Origin: Branchiostoma belcheri
Lineage: Eukaryota; Chordata; Leptocardii; Amphioxiformes; Branchiostomatidae
Direction: 5' to 3'
Assembly (NCBI RefSeq): GCF_001625305.1
Contig: NW_017804576.1
Coordinates: forward strand, 1,335,865 to 1,399,864
Length of the DNA stretch: 64,000 nt
Part shown: in pieces, positions 1 to 11,800 of the stretch
Layout: each line of letters opens with the position of its first letter
Numbering within the stretch: position 1 is the first letter of the stretch
Notes under the pieces: generated by a model
Told to the model about the DNA's origin: nothing
Seen by the model: the letters and a program-made list of their open reading frames with translations, nothing else
Databases searched by the model: none
Program-made: the position numbers and the translations under genes

Positions 1-39
1 CTTCCCACTGCTTGAGGGGATCTCTAGCGCCAAAGGCGT

Positions 40-302
40 GAGGTTCCTAGGGGGGTCCGGGGGCATGCTTCCCCGGAAAAATTTTGAAAAATGAACCTTC
101 TAAAATGGCATTTCGTGCGTTTTTGAGAGGATTTCCAAGAAAAAATCAGATAAATTTTTATTTAATGACAAAGGGAGCAGTTTGTCTACGATTCCAGCCC
201 ATTTTGGACCTTTACATAAAAAGTGGACCAAAAAAGTGGACCTTTGAGCCTTGTGGGGGGTTCTTCCGAACCTCCCGAGCCCCCCTGGCTACGGGCATGA
301 GT
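40..302 (+). repeat. Dispersed ~280-nt repeat, copy 1
   Basis: Starts around CTAGGGGGGTCCGGG and ends around CTGGCTACGGGCATGAG, with AATGACAAAGGGAGCAGTTT and AAAAGTGGACC motifs inside. An inverted relative lies at 660-1027 and a further direct copy at 36218-36515. It has no coding capacity. The family is probably a non-autonomous element; I cannot name it. Confidence 0.7.
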
Positions 303-454
303 CCGTCACCGCACCTGGCTGGGGTCTGCGGTTGGTCTCTTCTGCGGATGGCACCACAAGCTTGAGCTGTCAGTAATAGCCTCTGCTAGTGCTTCAGAAG
401 CGGCCGGAAAGAGTATAAGAATTAGGAGAGTAGAAACAGAAAGACACTCCTGGC

Positions 455-535
455 CCCGGGCCGGGGTTCGAACCCACGACAAACCCGGGCACCAGTTCAA
501 AACCCCGACGCTCTAAAGTCTCGGCTAAAAGTCTA
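455..535 (-). repeat. tRNA-like (class II) SINE head or tRNA pseudogene
   Basis: Read on the minus strand there is TAGCCGAGACTTTAGAGCGTCGG, an A-box-like D-arm of the Leu/Ser type, followed about 45 nt later by a perfect B box GGTTCGAACCC (plus 465-475). The acceptor stem does not pair, so this is not a functional tRNA. A tRNA-derived SINE promoter head is the likely explanation. It lies between inverted copies of the dispersed 280-nt repeat. Confidence 0.5.
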
Positions 536-564
536 GACCAATCGGCCGGGTCAGTTGGTAGTGC

Positions 565-600
565 CTATAACCCCCCCCCCACACACACACACACACTGTA
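565..600. repeat. Poly-C / (CA)n microsatellite
   Basis: A run of C followed by alternating CA, simple low-complexity sequence. Confidence 0.9.
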
Positions 601-659
601 CTGAAATCGGTCAAATGGAGAGATAACACCCCACCTGGCTGCGAGCTGCGGTCGGTTTC

Positions 660-1027
660 ATCTGCGACTGGTACCGCAGGTTCATGCACGTAGCCAGGGG
701 GGCTACCCCCCACAAGGCTCAAAGGTCCACTTTTTGGTCCGCTTTTTATGTAAAGGTACACTGTTTGGTCCACTTTTTACGTAAAGGTCCACTTTTTGGT
801 CCACTTTTTACGTAAAGGTCCACTTTTTGGTCCACTTTTCACTTTTTATGTAAAGAAAGGTCCAAGATTTTTCTTGAAAGGTGGACTGGAATCGTAGAAA
901 AACTGCTCCCTTTGTCATTGAATAAAGATTTATCTCTGATTTTTTTTTGGAAATCCCACGAAATTCCATTTTAGAAGGTTCATATTTCAAAATTTTCCGG
1001 GGGAGCATGCCCCCCGACCCCCCAAAT
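660..1027 (-). repeat. Dispersed ~280-nt repeat, inverted copy with internal expansion
   Basis: Reverse-complement relative of the repeat at 40-302. Between 718 and 850 the block GGTCCACTTTTTACGTAAA (plus strand) is tandemly repeated about four times. Together with the first copy it makes a large inverted structure around the tRNA-like segment. Confidence 0.7.
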
Positions 1028-1039
1028 AGGTGCATCTAT

Positions 1040-2020
1040 ACTATAGGAGGCAAAAGTACACGTATCTTCTGATTTCTGCACGATGTTGATTGAGGTTTGG
1101 TATATGGCATTTCATTTTGTTGGAACACACCTGGATGCAATTTGTGTAATGCATGGGTCTATTAGCGCTTCCTTTAATCATGGACGAAACAACTTTCTTT
1201 GCTTTGTTTGTCGTCACTGATTTGTTTGGAATACAGCGTGGGTTAAAGTAGAAAAGGCGACACATTTGCGATACCTTACAATAATTTATTACGGTGAAAT
1301 AGCCACAGAATATGTCATCACAACTGTGTATAAAAGTAGCCAGAATATGATGAGAAGTCAACTTGCAACAATTCAGCCTGTATGACAACAATAAAAATTA
1401 AATCAGTAAAAAGTACCTGTTTCTGGGATTAAATAGAAAACAAACAAAAATGCAACTCTGACACACAGTGTGTCCATGTACAATTGGTGACGTTAGTACT
1501 GCATTAAGTACAGACACATACATTCCTCAACTGAGACTCTTATGTAGCTATTTTCGAAATTAAAAAAATCCAAGTAACAAAAAATGACAATTGGGTAAAC
1601 ACAGCATATGACAACAAAGTCTGGATTAAAATTATCTTCAGAAATCCTGCAACCAACATATCACTGGTAAAATTATACTTATAACATATAAAGTCACAAG
1701 AATTTCACATGAATCTTGGGTTTTAATACTGTTTATACATGTATCTTATTGTACAGATGTCTATATACACAATACATACTTAGTAGCGTGTTCTTGGGAT
1801 GGACTTAAGATCCAACTCTACAAACACCTACTATCAATGACTCTGACTTTATGTTACTTTTTTGTTCTAAATCAATTGCTTTATTACAGTGACCTTACAC
1901 TATCAATATAGCCAGAAAAGTGAACATCAATAAGAAACACAGTGCAATAAAAAAATCAACATGGCAGCCAGACACTTCAATCATTCATTACTATTGCACA
2001 AACAGGGCTGTTCCACAAAA
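1040..2020. other. AT-rich non-coding stretch
   Basis: No convincing exon, splice-site pair or repeat structure seen. Several AATAAA-like hexamers occur on both strands. It could include a 3' untranslated region, but nothing links it to a gene. Confidence 0.5.
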
Positions 2021-2021
2021 T

Positions 2022-2421
2022 AAAGCCATGTTGATTTGATTATATGGATGACATCCGCGCGCGCATGGATTTTTGGCCGTTTCCCAAAAAAAAAAGAGTT
2101 TTCAACCATACTGTAAACCGTACAAAACAGTTGCAAAATGAGCAAAAATATACCGTAAGTTACAAAAAATAATAAATAAAAATTATACTAATGTCGTAGA
2201 ATGCCAAAATCAGACGAAAAAAGATGAAATTGTAAAGAAATGAACTTGAAGACTAGATTATTCGCCAAACCATATTCTGTCCCATTTGTTCAACCCTCAT
2301 GACCGCGTACATTTCAAAATGAAAATTTTTTTTTGCAAAACTTTTTTTTTATTCGCACGCGCGCATCAATTTTTGGGCTCCCGGAGGATGTCATCCATAT
2401 AATCAAATCAACATGGCCTAA
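2022..2421. mobile_element. MITE with ~35-nt terminal inverted repeats (GGATGACATCC family)
   Basis: Left end AAAGCCATGTTGATTTGATT..ATGGATGACATCC is matched in reverse at 2384-2421. CG-rich GCGCGCA motifs lie just inside both ends and the interior is AT-rich and non-coding. The same GGATG(A/T)CATCC and GCGCGC layout recurs at 6467-6881, 44607-45011 and ~48590-48767. Confidence 0.8.
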
Positions 2422-4180
2422 AGGAGAATGGAGAGAATTTTTCTACACATCCAGAACAGGACTGTGGTTATCTCTCTTTGATGTCTGTCACTGCAAACAT
2501 GATGCCAAAGGGCTACCACAGAAAGGACACAAGTGCTATCCCCTACAGTTATAAAAGCCAGAAACAGAGAAATACTAAATTTGTAGTTTCAAACAGCTAT
2601 TGAACAAGTAGACGCCATGCTAAGAAAGGCTTCTTGTCTGGGCATATGGTGGTACAAAAGAGAATCTATATGTCTCAAAAGTCTACAAATGTGGAAAATA
2701 TCTCAAGGTGTTAAACTTGCCACATAGCTTATTGTGGAACAATCCACATCTACACCATACAGGTGTCACTACTGAATCTTCAATTTCAAAAACATGGACA
2801 TCTCACACTTGAATTGACAAATAAAAAAAATTAGTTCTAATGTGGACTATCATAATGAATGTCCTTGATTAAATCATAAATATGTATTGCACACAACACT
2901 GTTGAATTATATTTACAAAAAAATTGCAAAAGATCAAGAAACTCCTGCTTTCACATTCTGACTAGAATTCAGCAGTAAAATAAGGATCGCTTTGATTCTA
3001 GCTGAGTAAAAGTGACTCTAGCATGTTGGCAGAACATACTGCGCCTGCATGAAACCTGTAATGTATTGTGCATAGCACTTTGGCAGAACGTCTCATATAA
3101 GGTCGTATTCGCGTATATAAGGTTAACATCCCGTCTGTAGTTTCCAAATGTTATGTCGAAAAAGATATCGTCTGTAACAGGCGAAATTCTGATGCAAGGT
3201 TGACCAAAAAAGCCAACGAAAACCGTGAAAAATTAGGGTTTTGTGCAGGTGGAGTACGTTCTGCCGACATGCTAGTGACCCCCCTCCCCCATGCCAGTAC
3301 TGTGGGAGGGCTTACTACAGGTATGCAGTGATGAGGGTGTGTTTGTCATCACAACAGAACCAACATCAGCATCACTGGCCATCCTCACTACTGCTCCCCC
3401 TGAAGGCTCTCCTACCCCAAACAGATCGGTTTCAAAACACACTTAACACCAGGGAAGTGTGGAAACATTCCTAAACCTCTGAGAGAGGAATATTTACACA
3501 TCAGATCCAGGCTGTCTTACAAGTTAGCCCACGTGTCAGCCCGGTTAGTTTACGTTCCCTCACTGGTGGCAGCTTTTAGACCTAAACAAACTGTTACAAC
3601 TTACAGTATCCATGCTACTTACAGATAACAATGACAAAAGGCTTCTGCAATAAAACGTCTATCACATACATTATGTAATACTATACAGAAATGATTTCAG
3701 AGAAGATAGGTTCTTAGTCTTTATACACAAGACTTTGACTAAGGAGTCATATGCAACATTCATTTGGAGAAAGACAACTCCTTACCTTGACCAATCTGAG
3801 AATAAAGATGTCAAACTGGCAACTCTAGCAAGTAATCTTCCCCATTTTTTTTAAAAAAAGCTTACTGTCCTCAAAGTAAAAGCCAACCTCTGAGTTGAAG
3901 CTGGAATCATCTATGCCCATCTACCAGGCAGCCCTCTCTCATAATGATGAAATCTGGTCTGATAGAAATGACTTAACCCGTACTCTCTCCATACATGCAG
4001 TTCATAATTTTAGCTGATGTCACAATTATTGCTCTTTTCTTATTCAATTTCTTGTCTTTTTCTTACAATACTGTTGATCTACTTACAAATGAATGACTTG
4101 AATGTGCTGTGAACGTATACTGGAGAAACATGATCTGAACCTTAACAAAAAGCTCAAACAGTGCTTCAACAACAGCCCAG
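2422..4180. other. Non-coding stretch, nothing recognised
   Basis: No domain-bearing open frame and no structured repeat seen. A short minus-strand open stretch around 3269-3430 has no detectable similarity to a known domain and no convincing splice acceptor. Confidence 0.45.
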
Positions 4181-4198
4181 GTGCCATCCGTGTACATA

Positions 4199-4297
4199 CA
4201 ACACGGTGTATTCCGCATCGCCCGAGGTATCGGCCCGACCGCGGGTTGGATCGCCCGACGGCGCCGGGACCAAGGGCGATGTGGAATACACCGTGTT
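4199..4297. repeat. Foldback hairpin, 26-nt arms
   Basis: ACAACACGGTGTATTCCGCA.. at 4199 is matched in reverse at 4272-4297 with one mismatch. The ~46-nt loop is very GC-rich and the arms contain GGGCGAT. Probably a small foldback element. Confidence 0.8.
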
Positions 4298-4488
4298 GTA
4301 TTTTATTTATGTCATACCCACCCAAGAAAACACGCCTTTCAATGCAAGATGAGCCAAAAGTTGGTGCCACTGAACCCTAAAATGCAACAACATCAATTCC
4401 AACGTCCGGATTCTGTATTCGAATTTTCGAAAGGGACACACGCGGTTAGGGTGAAACGCTTTCGAATCGTTTTATGGAAGCCATAGAA

Positions 4489-4554
4489 GCGTTCGATAAC
4501 GGGTTCCGGGCCGTACCGTAAAGTACGGCCCGGTCCGGAACCCGTTATCGAACG
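4489..4554. repeat. Near-perfect hairpin, ~27-nt arms
   Basis: CGTTCGATAACGGGTTCCGG.. at 4490 is matched in reverse ending at 4553, apart from a 5-nt insertion in one arm. The tip is GTACCGTAAAGTAC. It could extrude as a cruciform or form a stable RNA hairpin. A relative of the arm occurs near 20867-20890. Confidence 0.8.
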
Positions 4555-4794
4555 TTATCGCGTCCCGGGTATGATATAAATGTATATACTGTGGCTCCCA
4601 TACTCGCTTCCTACAAAATTTTACAGGGATATAAGTATGCATACAGGATGGTGCACAGGCTGTTTTCCTCATCATCTCGTGCATACAATGTTGTGCCAGG
4701 TGTTGACTGACAACTGGAGTTTGCGACTACAAGTTGGCAGGTGTCCATCAGCCTCGGCCTTTCCAAGAAACAGGGACCATGTTTGATGGTCACC

Positions 4795-5300
4795 ACCTCA
4801 TCCTCACATCCTGTTGTTTCCATTTTGGTTGGGCCACACCAAAAGCCCTCTAATCTTTGTTTTTCACAAAATAACAATGAAAATTTGAATTTGTTTTTAA
4901 CAATTTGGTACCAGCCAAAAGGACATATCTTGGTAGGCTGAACACCTCATCCTCACATCTTGTTGTTTTTTGGTTGGGCCACACCAAAAGCCCTCTTTGT
5001 TTCCCACAAAATTACAAGGAAAATTTGAATTCCTTTTTAACAATTTGGTACCAGCCAAACAATTCCTTGGTAAGTTGACCACCTTATCTTCACATCCTGT
5101 TTTTTTGTTGGGCCACGTCAACAGAATGCCTTGGTTTTCACAAAATGACAAGGAAAATTTGAATTTCTTTTGAACAATTTGGTACCAGCCAAACGATTCT
5201 AAAAGGACATATTTTGGTAGGCTGACCACCTTTATCTTCACATCCTGTTGTTTCTTTGGTTGGGCCATGTCAACTGAACGCTTTGGTTTTCACAAAATGG
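4795..5300. repeat. Tandem array of ~110-120-nt units (~4 copies)
   Basis: Each unit has GGTTGGGCCA(C/T), a CACAAAAT block, GAAAATTTGAATT, CAATTTGGTACCAGCCAAA and TCACATCCTGTTGTTT. Units diverge by small indels. Short open frames on both strands are incidental. Confidence 0.85.
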
Positions 5301-5474
5301 CGACGAAATACAAATATGAAGATGTCAGTTTGAAGTACAAATGTACACAGAACGGGGGCTCCAGTGAGAAGGTAGCCCGTCTGGATGCAAGATTATTCAC
5401 ACCATCATCAAACCAGACCAGATGACTTTGCCTGTTTGGGGTTGACAACCAAAGTCATTATTGGTGGTGACTTT

Positions 5475-5700
5475 ATGCCTGGATGCCAGACCCATATCAT
5501 TCTAGCTAGGCCGAGAGTTAGCCAGGGTGCTGTGGATGAAAGGGCTGTGGTATAATTTCCTTGGGTGTATGTTGCCCACAGAGCCAAAGAGTTGGCCTGT
5601 GTGGGCCACGGAGACAGTCTGGCACCCAGGCTAGGCCCTGGAGCTGAGGAGCTGGCCTGTGTGGGCTATGGAGACAGTCCAGCACCCAGGCTAGTAAAGC
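5475..5700. mobile_element. Short inverted-repeat element, AGCCTGGATGCCAGAC termini
   Basis: Begins GCCTGGATGCCAGACCC and ends GTCTGGCACCCAGGCTAG, which are inverted copies. The last block (GAGTTGGCCTGTGTGGGC..) is duplicated within the element. A second copy is at 9012-9176. It lies just 3' of the LRR gene stop codon. Confidence 0.7.
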
Positions 5701-5823
5701 TAGGGCTTAGCATGATCTCCAGGGGACATGCAGTGCTCTGTTTCTCTGTTATTTTCACCTACAGCATCACGTTTCTCAGTGGGACAGTGATGGCTCCAGT
5801 GGTGCCCGTTGCAACGAGGCCCC

Positions 5824-8800
5824 CTATCTGGCATGTACAGGTTGGCAGTGGGCATTGACATAGGGAGAGCAGACCTGCTGGTATAGGGGCACCCTGTGGA
5901 ACATCCCCACGTTACTGAAGAACACCTGTGAGCTGAAGTAGGAGAAGAAGGGGCCCTCACAGCTGGAGCACTGCTTCCTGCACTGCAGCAGCACTGGGGA
6001 CAGAGGAACAGGAATGTTAGTCTAGCTACATCACGCTTCTGGCAGCCCCTCCTCTGGCCAGGCCCCCAGGCTGGCTATACATAGGGTAGGAGCACACAAG
6101 CTTTTCACTCTTTAAATGTCAGAGTTAATTGCACGATCACTGTTTTAACTGCATTATACGTTGGAATGAAAGCTCATCTGTGTTGTAGAATCCATTTAAA
6201 TGTTCTACATCAGACTGTGAACTTTAAAAAAAAAATCCATACTAGTTGTAAAGTTCAAGCTTTGTTCCAACACAAGAAGGAAACTCACCATTACTCACAC
6301 ATCTGATGAAGGTTGACGAGATCGACAGGAAATTGATGGTGAGTTCCCTTCTCGTGTTAGAACAAGAATAGTACAGACAAGTAATCACAAAAACCGCAAA
6401 CATAAAAGTACTGTGAAAAAAAAAGTATAGCATGATGTGAATGTCAAATACTTCTGATACAGAAATTAGGCCACAGCAAGTAAATTTTATGGATGACATT
6501 AGTGCGCGCATTAATTTTCGCCTGATTTTGGAAAAAAAAATTTTGTTGCCTTCTGACAGTGGTCAACATGCCTAAAATGGGCAAAGATGTCTGTTGCAAT
6601 GCCGGAATGTGGATGGCAGATACATGTAACTATGAAGAGAGGAGACAAGAAAAGGCTCTGATTTAATGTTTTGTTCCTTACTTTGATGCAGTGATATGTG
6701 ATGCTGGCTGTGTATATGTGATGTTCCCACTGAATCAAAACCATTTGTACAATGATTGAGTCAAAATTTTGAATTGTAGGAACCTTGTTTTTTGGGCCCG
6801 CCTTGTTTTTTTTCGCCCGCTTGCATTAGATTTGGAATCAGCGGAGGATGTCATCCATAGAATTTATATGCTGTGGCCTTACAGTCACCTTCCAAGTCCA
6901 GAGGCAGGTCCCCCTTCCCCCATGTGATGTTCTGTCTGGCCACGGTGCGGGCAGCCAGCTCCAGCAAACTGGGCAAGGGGTCAGAGGGCACTCTGATCAG
7001 GGCAGAGGTCAACCGGTTATCCCACTCCTCTATCAGGGGGTTCTGGTTGGCTGGAGGAAAGGTACAAAAGACAGATTAATACATGTATGTATTTGCAATA
7101 CAATACATTTTTATTTGCGATACAATACATTTTTACACGTTCAATTTTTATCTTCCATTAATTTTACAGAACGTCAATATTGCTGAAAGTGATCATGTGT
7201 ATACAGATGTGTCTAAACTGGAACCATGGAAACATTTTTGATGCTTCTCCTGGACCACATGGCCGATGATGATGATACATGGTTTATAAGGTAGGTTTCG
7301 AGAAGTGGCCTTAGAAAATGGCAGGCAAGGCCAAGGCCAGCAGTACTTTGGGGTTTCTCAGGAGGAATATCAGGGGGGCATCAAAAGAGGTAAGGGCGCG
7401 AGCCTATACTTCTCTAGTCAGACCTAGGCTAGAATATGCCTCTGTATTCTGGGATCCCCAGAGACGGCAAGATGCCAAATCCAGTGTGCTAGAAGACAAG
7501 CTAGAGGCTGTACAGAAGAGGGCAGCCAGGTTTGTGTGTAATGACTACAGGAATACCACCAGTGTTACACACCTCCAACACATGCTCGGATGGCCTACAC
7601 TCCAACAAAGAAGACAACAAACACGATTAGTCCTATTCTTCAAAGCAGTGCACAATCTAGTCTCCATACCAATACACCATTACATTACAAGGAACACTAA
7701 CATTACAAGGGGCCACCCCCTTAGATACACAACTCTCAGTTGCAAAACAAACATCTTCAGAGCCAGTTATTTCCCAAGAACTATAATAGAATGGAACGCA
7801 TTACCACAACACTTAGTGACACAACTATCTGTCGACACATTCAAGACGGGGTTGGCCCTGCACTTGGGCCACCCCGTCCCACAGATGTAAGTCGGGATTG
7901 CTTATTGCGGCCAGTCACAAAATTCACAAAATTTATGTTCGTTTGTTTGTTTTCTTGCACTTTCTTCACCGCACCCCACCGGCCGCAATAGCCGCGCACC
8001 CTGAGCGAGATACCCAAGATAGGGTTTTGCTCAGTATTTATAGAAAGAAAGAAAGAAAATCATCATACTAAATGTGGAAGGCCAAAACCTGCGAGGGCGT
8101 ACAAGGAAGAGATGGGTTGACAACGTAAGGAAGGATTTCCACCACCTCATCTTACACGGCAGGAACCCACAGAATAGAGGCGAGAGGCAGGCTGCCATCA
8201 AGCCTCAACATGCAAGCACTTCTAACCCTTGGGGGACAAGGAACAACTGACATTAAACTGGATTTAGTGTCAATAATAAAACTTCCAACCAACTCAAAAA
8301 AATATTTCCTTACCCGAGAAGGTGTAGAGCTGCAGGTAGGCGAGGGAGGCTGGGAAGTACTTCTAACCCCCGGGAGACGGGGACTGACATTAAACTGGAA
8401 AGTGTGTGCATGCATGTGTGTGTGCATGCATGAGTGTGTGCATGCGTGTGTGTGTCTTATCAATAAAAAACTTCCAAGTCTAAAAGATGCAGGAGCTTCC
8501 TTACCCGAGAAGGTGTAGAGCTGCAGGTAGGCGAGGGATGCTGGGAAGTACATGATGTCGTTGTTCCTGACGTGAAGCTCCTTCAGATGGTGCAGCCGGC
8601 CCAGCTGGTCAGGCAGGTAACGCAGTCTGGAGGGAGAAAAAACAACACAAACATACATGTGCATTGCATGAAAGTTCATCTGTGTTGGTACAAGTCATTA
8701 TGAAATAAAGACTAAGCTTTAACTTCCAACACTTAAATTACAGAATTGGGACTTACCCAAATTTTCGGTTGACTCCATCAACCTTGTTCACGGAATGGAC

Positions 8801-11800
8801 CCGTCTACTCTTGGAACGTGACGTCAGAGACACGTGACCGTAGTACCGTGAACAAGGTTGATGGAGTCAACCGAAAATTTGGGTAAGTCCCAATTCTGTA
8901 ATCTAAGCGTTGGAAGTTAAAGCTTAGTCTTTATTTCACAATAGTTAATACATGTGCTTTCTTTCAGTTGTTATGGTTATGTTAAGATATCTAGTCTAGC
9001 ACTTCTCAGGTATTAGCCTGGATGTCAGACCCACAACATGAGATGCCGAGAGTTAGCCAGCATGCCTGGGCCTACCTGAGGGGGGATGTGGTATAATTTC
9101 CTTGGGGGCATGTTGGCACTTTAGTGGAAAAATTGGCCTGTGTCGGCCCTGGAAATAGTCTGGCATGGAGGCTATCCTGGTGTGCACATCCGAGACTAGT
9201 TTCATCAGGTTGATAGAACATGTACGGTGTTTTCTTTTTACACAATGTGAGACATTACTGGTTGTATAAAAAGAAAACTTTTCCGTAAGCCCTTTTCCGT
9301 AGAGCGTAATCGGCCGTTTTAATTCTACGTAATAGCCACTTGGAATTTATTGTAAAACGTAATCGAGAGGTTTCCGAATTTAGCGTAGAGCGTTGTCGGA
9401 ACCCCCCCCTGCAGGCCCTCTGTTATTAGACAGTCAGAGCCTGACGAGGGCTGTACACCTGGATAGGGAGTCGGGCAGGTGAGTTAGAAGACGTTTGTTA
9501 CGTATAAGATGTTTGTTACCTGTAAGACGTTTGTTACCTGTAAGATGTTTGTTACCTGTAAGATGTTTGTTACCTGTAAGATGTTTGTTACCTGTAAGAC
9601 GTTTGTTACCTGTAAGATGTTTGTTACCTGTAAGATGCTTGTTACCTGTAAGATGTTTGTTACCTGTAAGATGTTTGTTACCTGTAAGATGTTTGTTACC
9701 TGTAAGACGTTTGTTACCTGTAAGACGTTTGTTACCTGTAAGATGTTTGTTACCTGTAAGATGTTTGTTACCTGTTGTTAGACAGCCAGAGCCTGACGAG
9801 GGCTGTACACCTGGACAGGGAGTCGGGCAGGTGAGTGAGTTCACACGAGGACACGTCCAGTTCCTCCAGCCGCACCAGACGCCCGATGTCGCGCGGCAGC
9901 TGCTGCAGACGGTTCTCTCCCAGGTACAGCTCCTAGTGGGGAGCAGGGGAACACAAGGTTTACTTTTAATGCATATTTACATGCCAATCATGACTCTACC
10001 TCTGTCCTGATACATAAAGTAAACCAACACCGACACCACAGTCTGCTACAATACTAGTTACCATGGTGACAGACGTCTAGTCCAGGTCATTGACTTTGTT
10101 TGTTTGGAGAATAAAAAGAAGAAGAAGAGGAAGAAACAGAGCAAAAACAATATATTTCCTTCTGCGAAGGTAAACATAATAAAACAGCTGTACATGTACT
10201 CACGGTAAGGTTTGTCAGGTTGCACAACTCATCTGGGAGCTCAACCAGCTGGTTGGAACTGCAGGAAAAGACATGTCATGTTAAGGGAGGCCAAATCAAA
10301 AACCCTTTCTATAAAAGAGGCTTTGACAATTTTATCTTCAAACTTGAAGTGTTATTCTCGATAAAGCACAGTTCTGGATGTGAGTAGAACATCCAGAACT
10401 GTGCCTGAACGCTATTCCGGATAAAGCATGGTTCTGGATAAAGCGCATTTCTGGACAAAGCACACGGTTCTGGATCAGGTCTCTAACTAGCACCCGTTTT
10501 TCCGTCAACAGCACAATCTTTGTGATGTGTGATGGAATTCTTTTAAACCAATCCGTCAACCTTGATGGACAAAATTGACAAAAATTATTGTTTGCATGGC
10601 ACTGCCGTCATTTCATGATTTTGAGGAAGACTTGGTACTTGGACTTTGCTTAAGTCTAGACAGATACAGTACACTCCTCACCTGAGTGCATAGTGAACGA
10701 GCCCGAGCAAAACTAGGGCCATCTGGGGCAGATAGGTCTTCAGGCTTCCAGGAATGTGGGCATAGATGTGGGTCAGAGAAATGCCTGTGGACATTCCCCA
10801 TGCCTGTGGACAAAATGCCTGTACAATTCCTAGAATTCTTGCGAATTGCACACAATACTGTACCATTAGGCACCTCCCTGAGACGTCGCCAAAAAAATTG
10901 ATCTGGCTAGAGCCCTGTTCTGTATACAACAGTCAGCGACTCACTGTGCACAGATCTCCTCGAGCTCTGCAAGTCTGCCGAGTTCCGCCGGGAGGCGCTG
11001 CAGCACGTTGTTGGTGACGTTGAGGCAGGTGAGCGCCGTCAGGTTGCCCACGGTGAGCGGGATCGTCCGCAGCGAGTTGTTCTTACAGTCCAGGTCTGTC
11101 AGCTTGGTCAGGTTACCGATACTCACCTGCAACAGGGAACAGGAACTTTTAGTAACTTTTGCATGATCATGGTTCTGGATAAAGCACAGTTCTTGATGTG
11201 TGTGAACGATCCAGTACTGTTCTGGATAAAGCATGGTTCAGGATAAAGCACAGTTCTGGATAAAGCACAGTTTTGGACAATGCACACAGCTTGGTCAGGT
11301 TACCGATACTCACCTGCGACAGGGAACAGGAACTTTTAGATTCAGATTCAGATTTTTTGAGAATCGACTGGCATGTCACAGTGAAGTGCATGCAACAGAA
11401 AAAGTTAGCATAAAATCTTATATAGGCTACCAATACTGATCTGCAGCAGGGAACAGTGACTATGGTTATAAGATATAGGGGTTGCATGGGGGGTAGTGAT
11501 TACGAATTACGCAAAGTTTCGCCGCCGATTACGAATTATGAAGTCTCAGAGCTGATTACGACTTCACGATCTGCGGCTAATGTACTATTATGAAATACGT
11601 TGATTTTTTTGGGAGGCTGCCTACAAATTATGAAGACTAAAAAGGCCTGATTACGCCAAACGAAAAAGGGCATGCAGGCCCCCAATCTTGTCTCATACCT
11701 TGCTTACTTTTCAGTGTCTATCAGACACCTTCCTCAGAGCCTCTGAGTGCAGTTCTGCTTCCAGTCAGAAGCTCTGAGGAAGGTGTCTGATAGTCTGATA

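Noticed and set aside
455-535. Functional tRNA gene (Ser/Leu type)
   Set aside because: A and B boxes are visible but the acceptor stem does not pair and the element lies within repeats; kept as a SINE-like head only.
3269-3440. Minus-strand open stretch ending TAG that could be a last exon
   Set aside because: Weak acceptor, no domain, no partner exons and low-complexity composition.
4083-4486. Overlapping short open frames around the 4199 hairpin
   Set aside because: They reflect the inverted repeat's symmetry and have no domain similarity.
9490-9771. CRISPR-like or coding reading of the regular 18-nt array
   Set aside because: Units are contiguous with no spacers and lie in an intron of a eukaryotic gene; the open frames are repeat artefacts.
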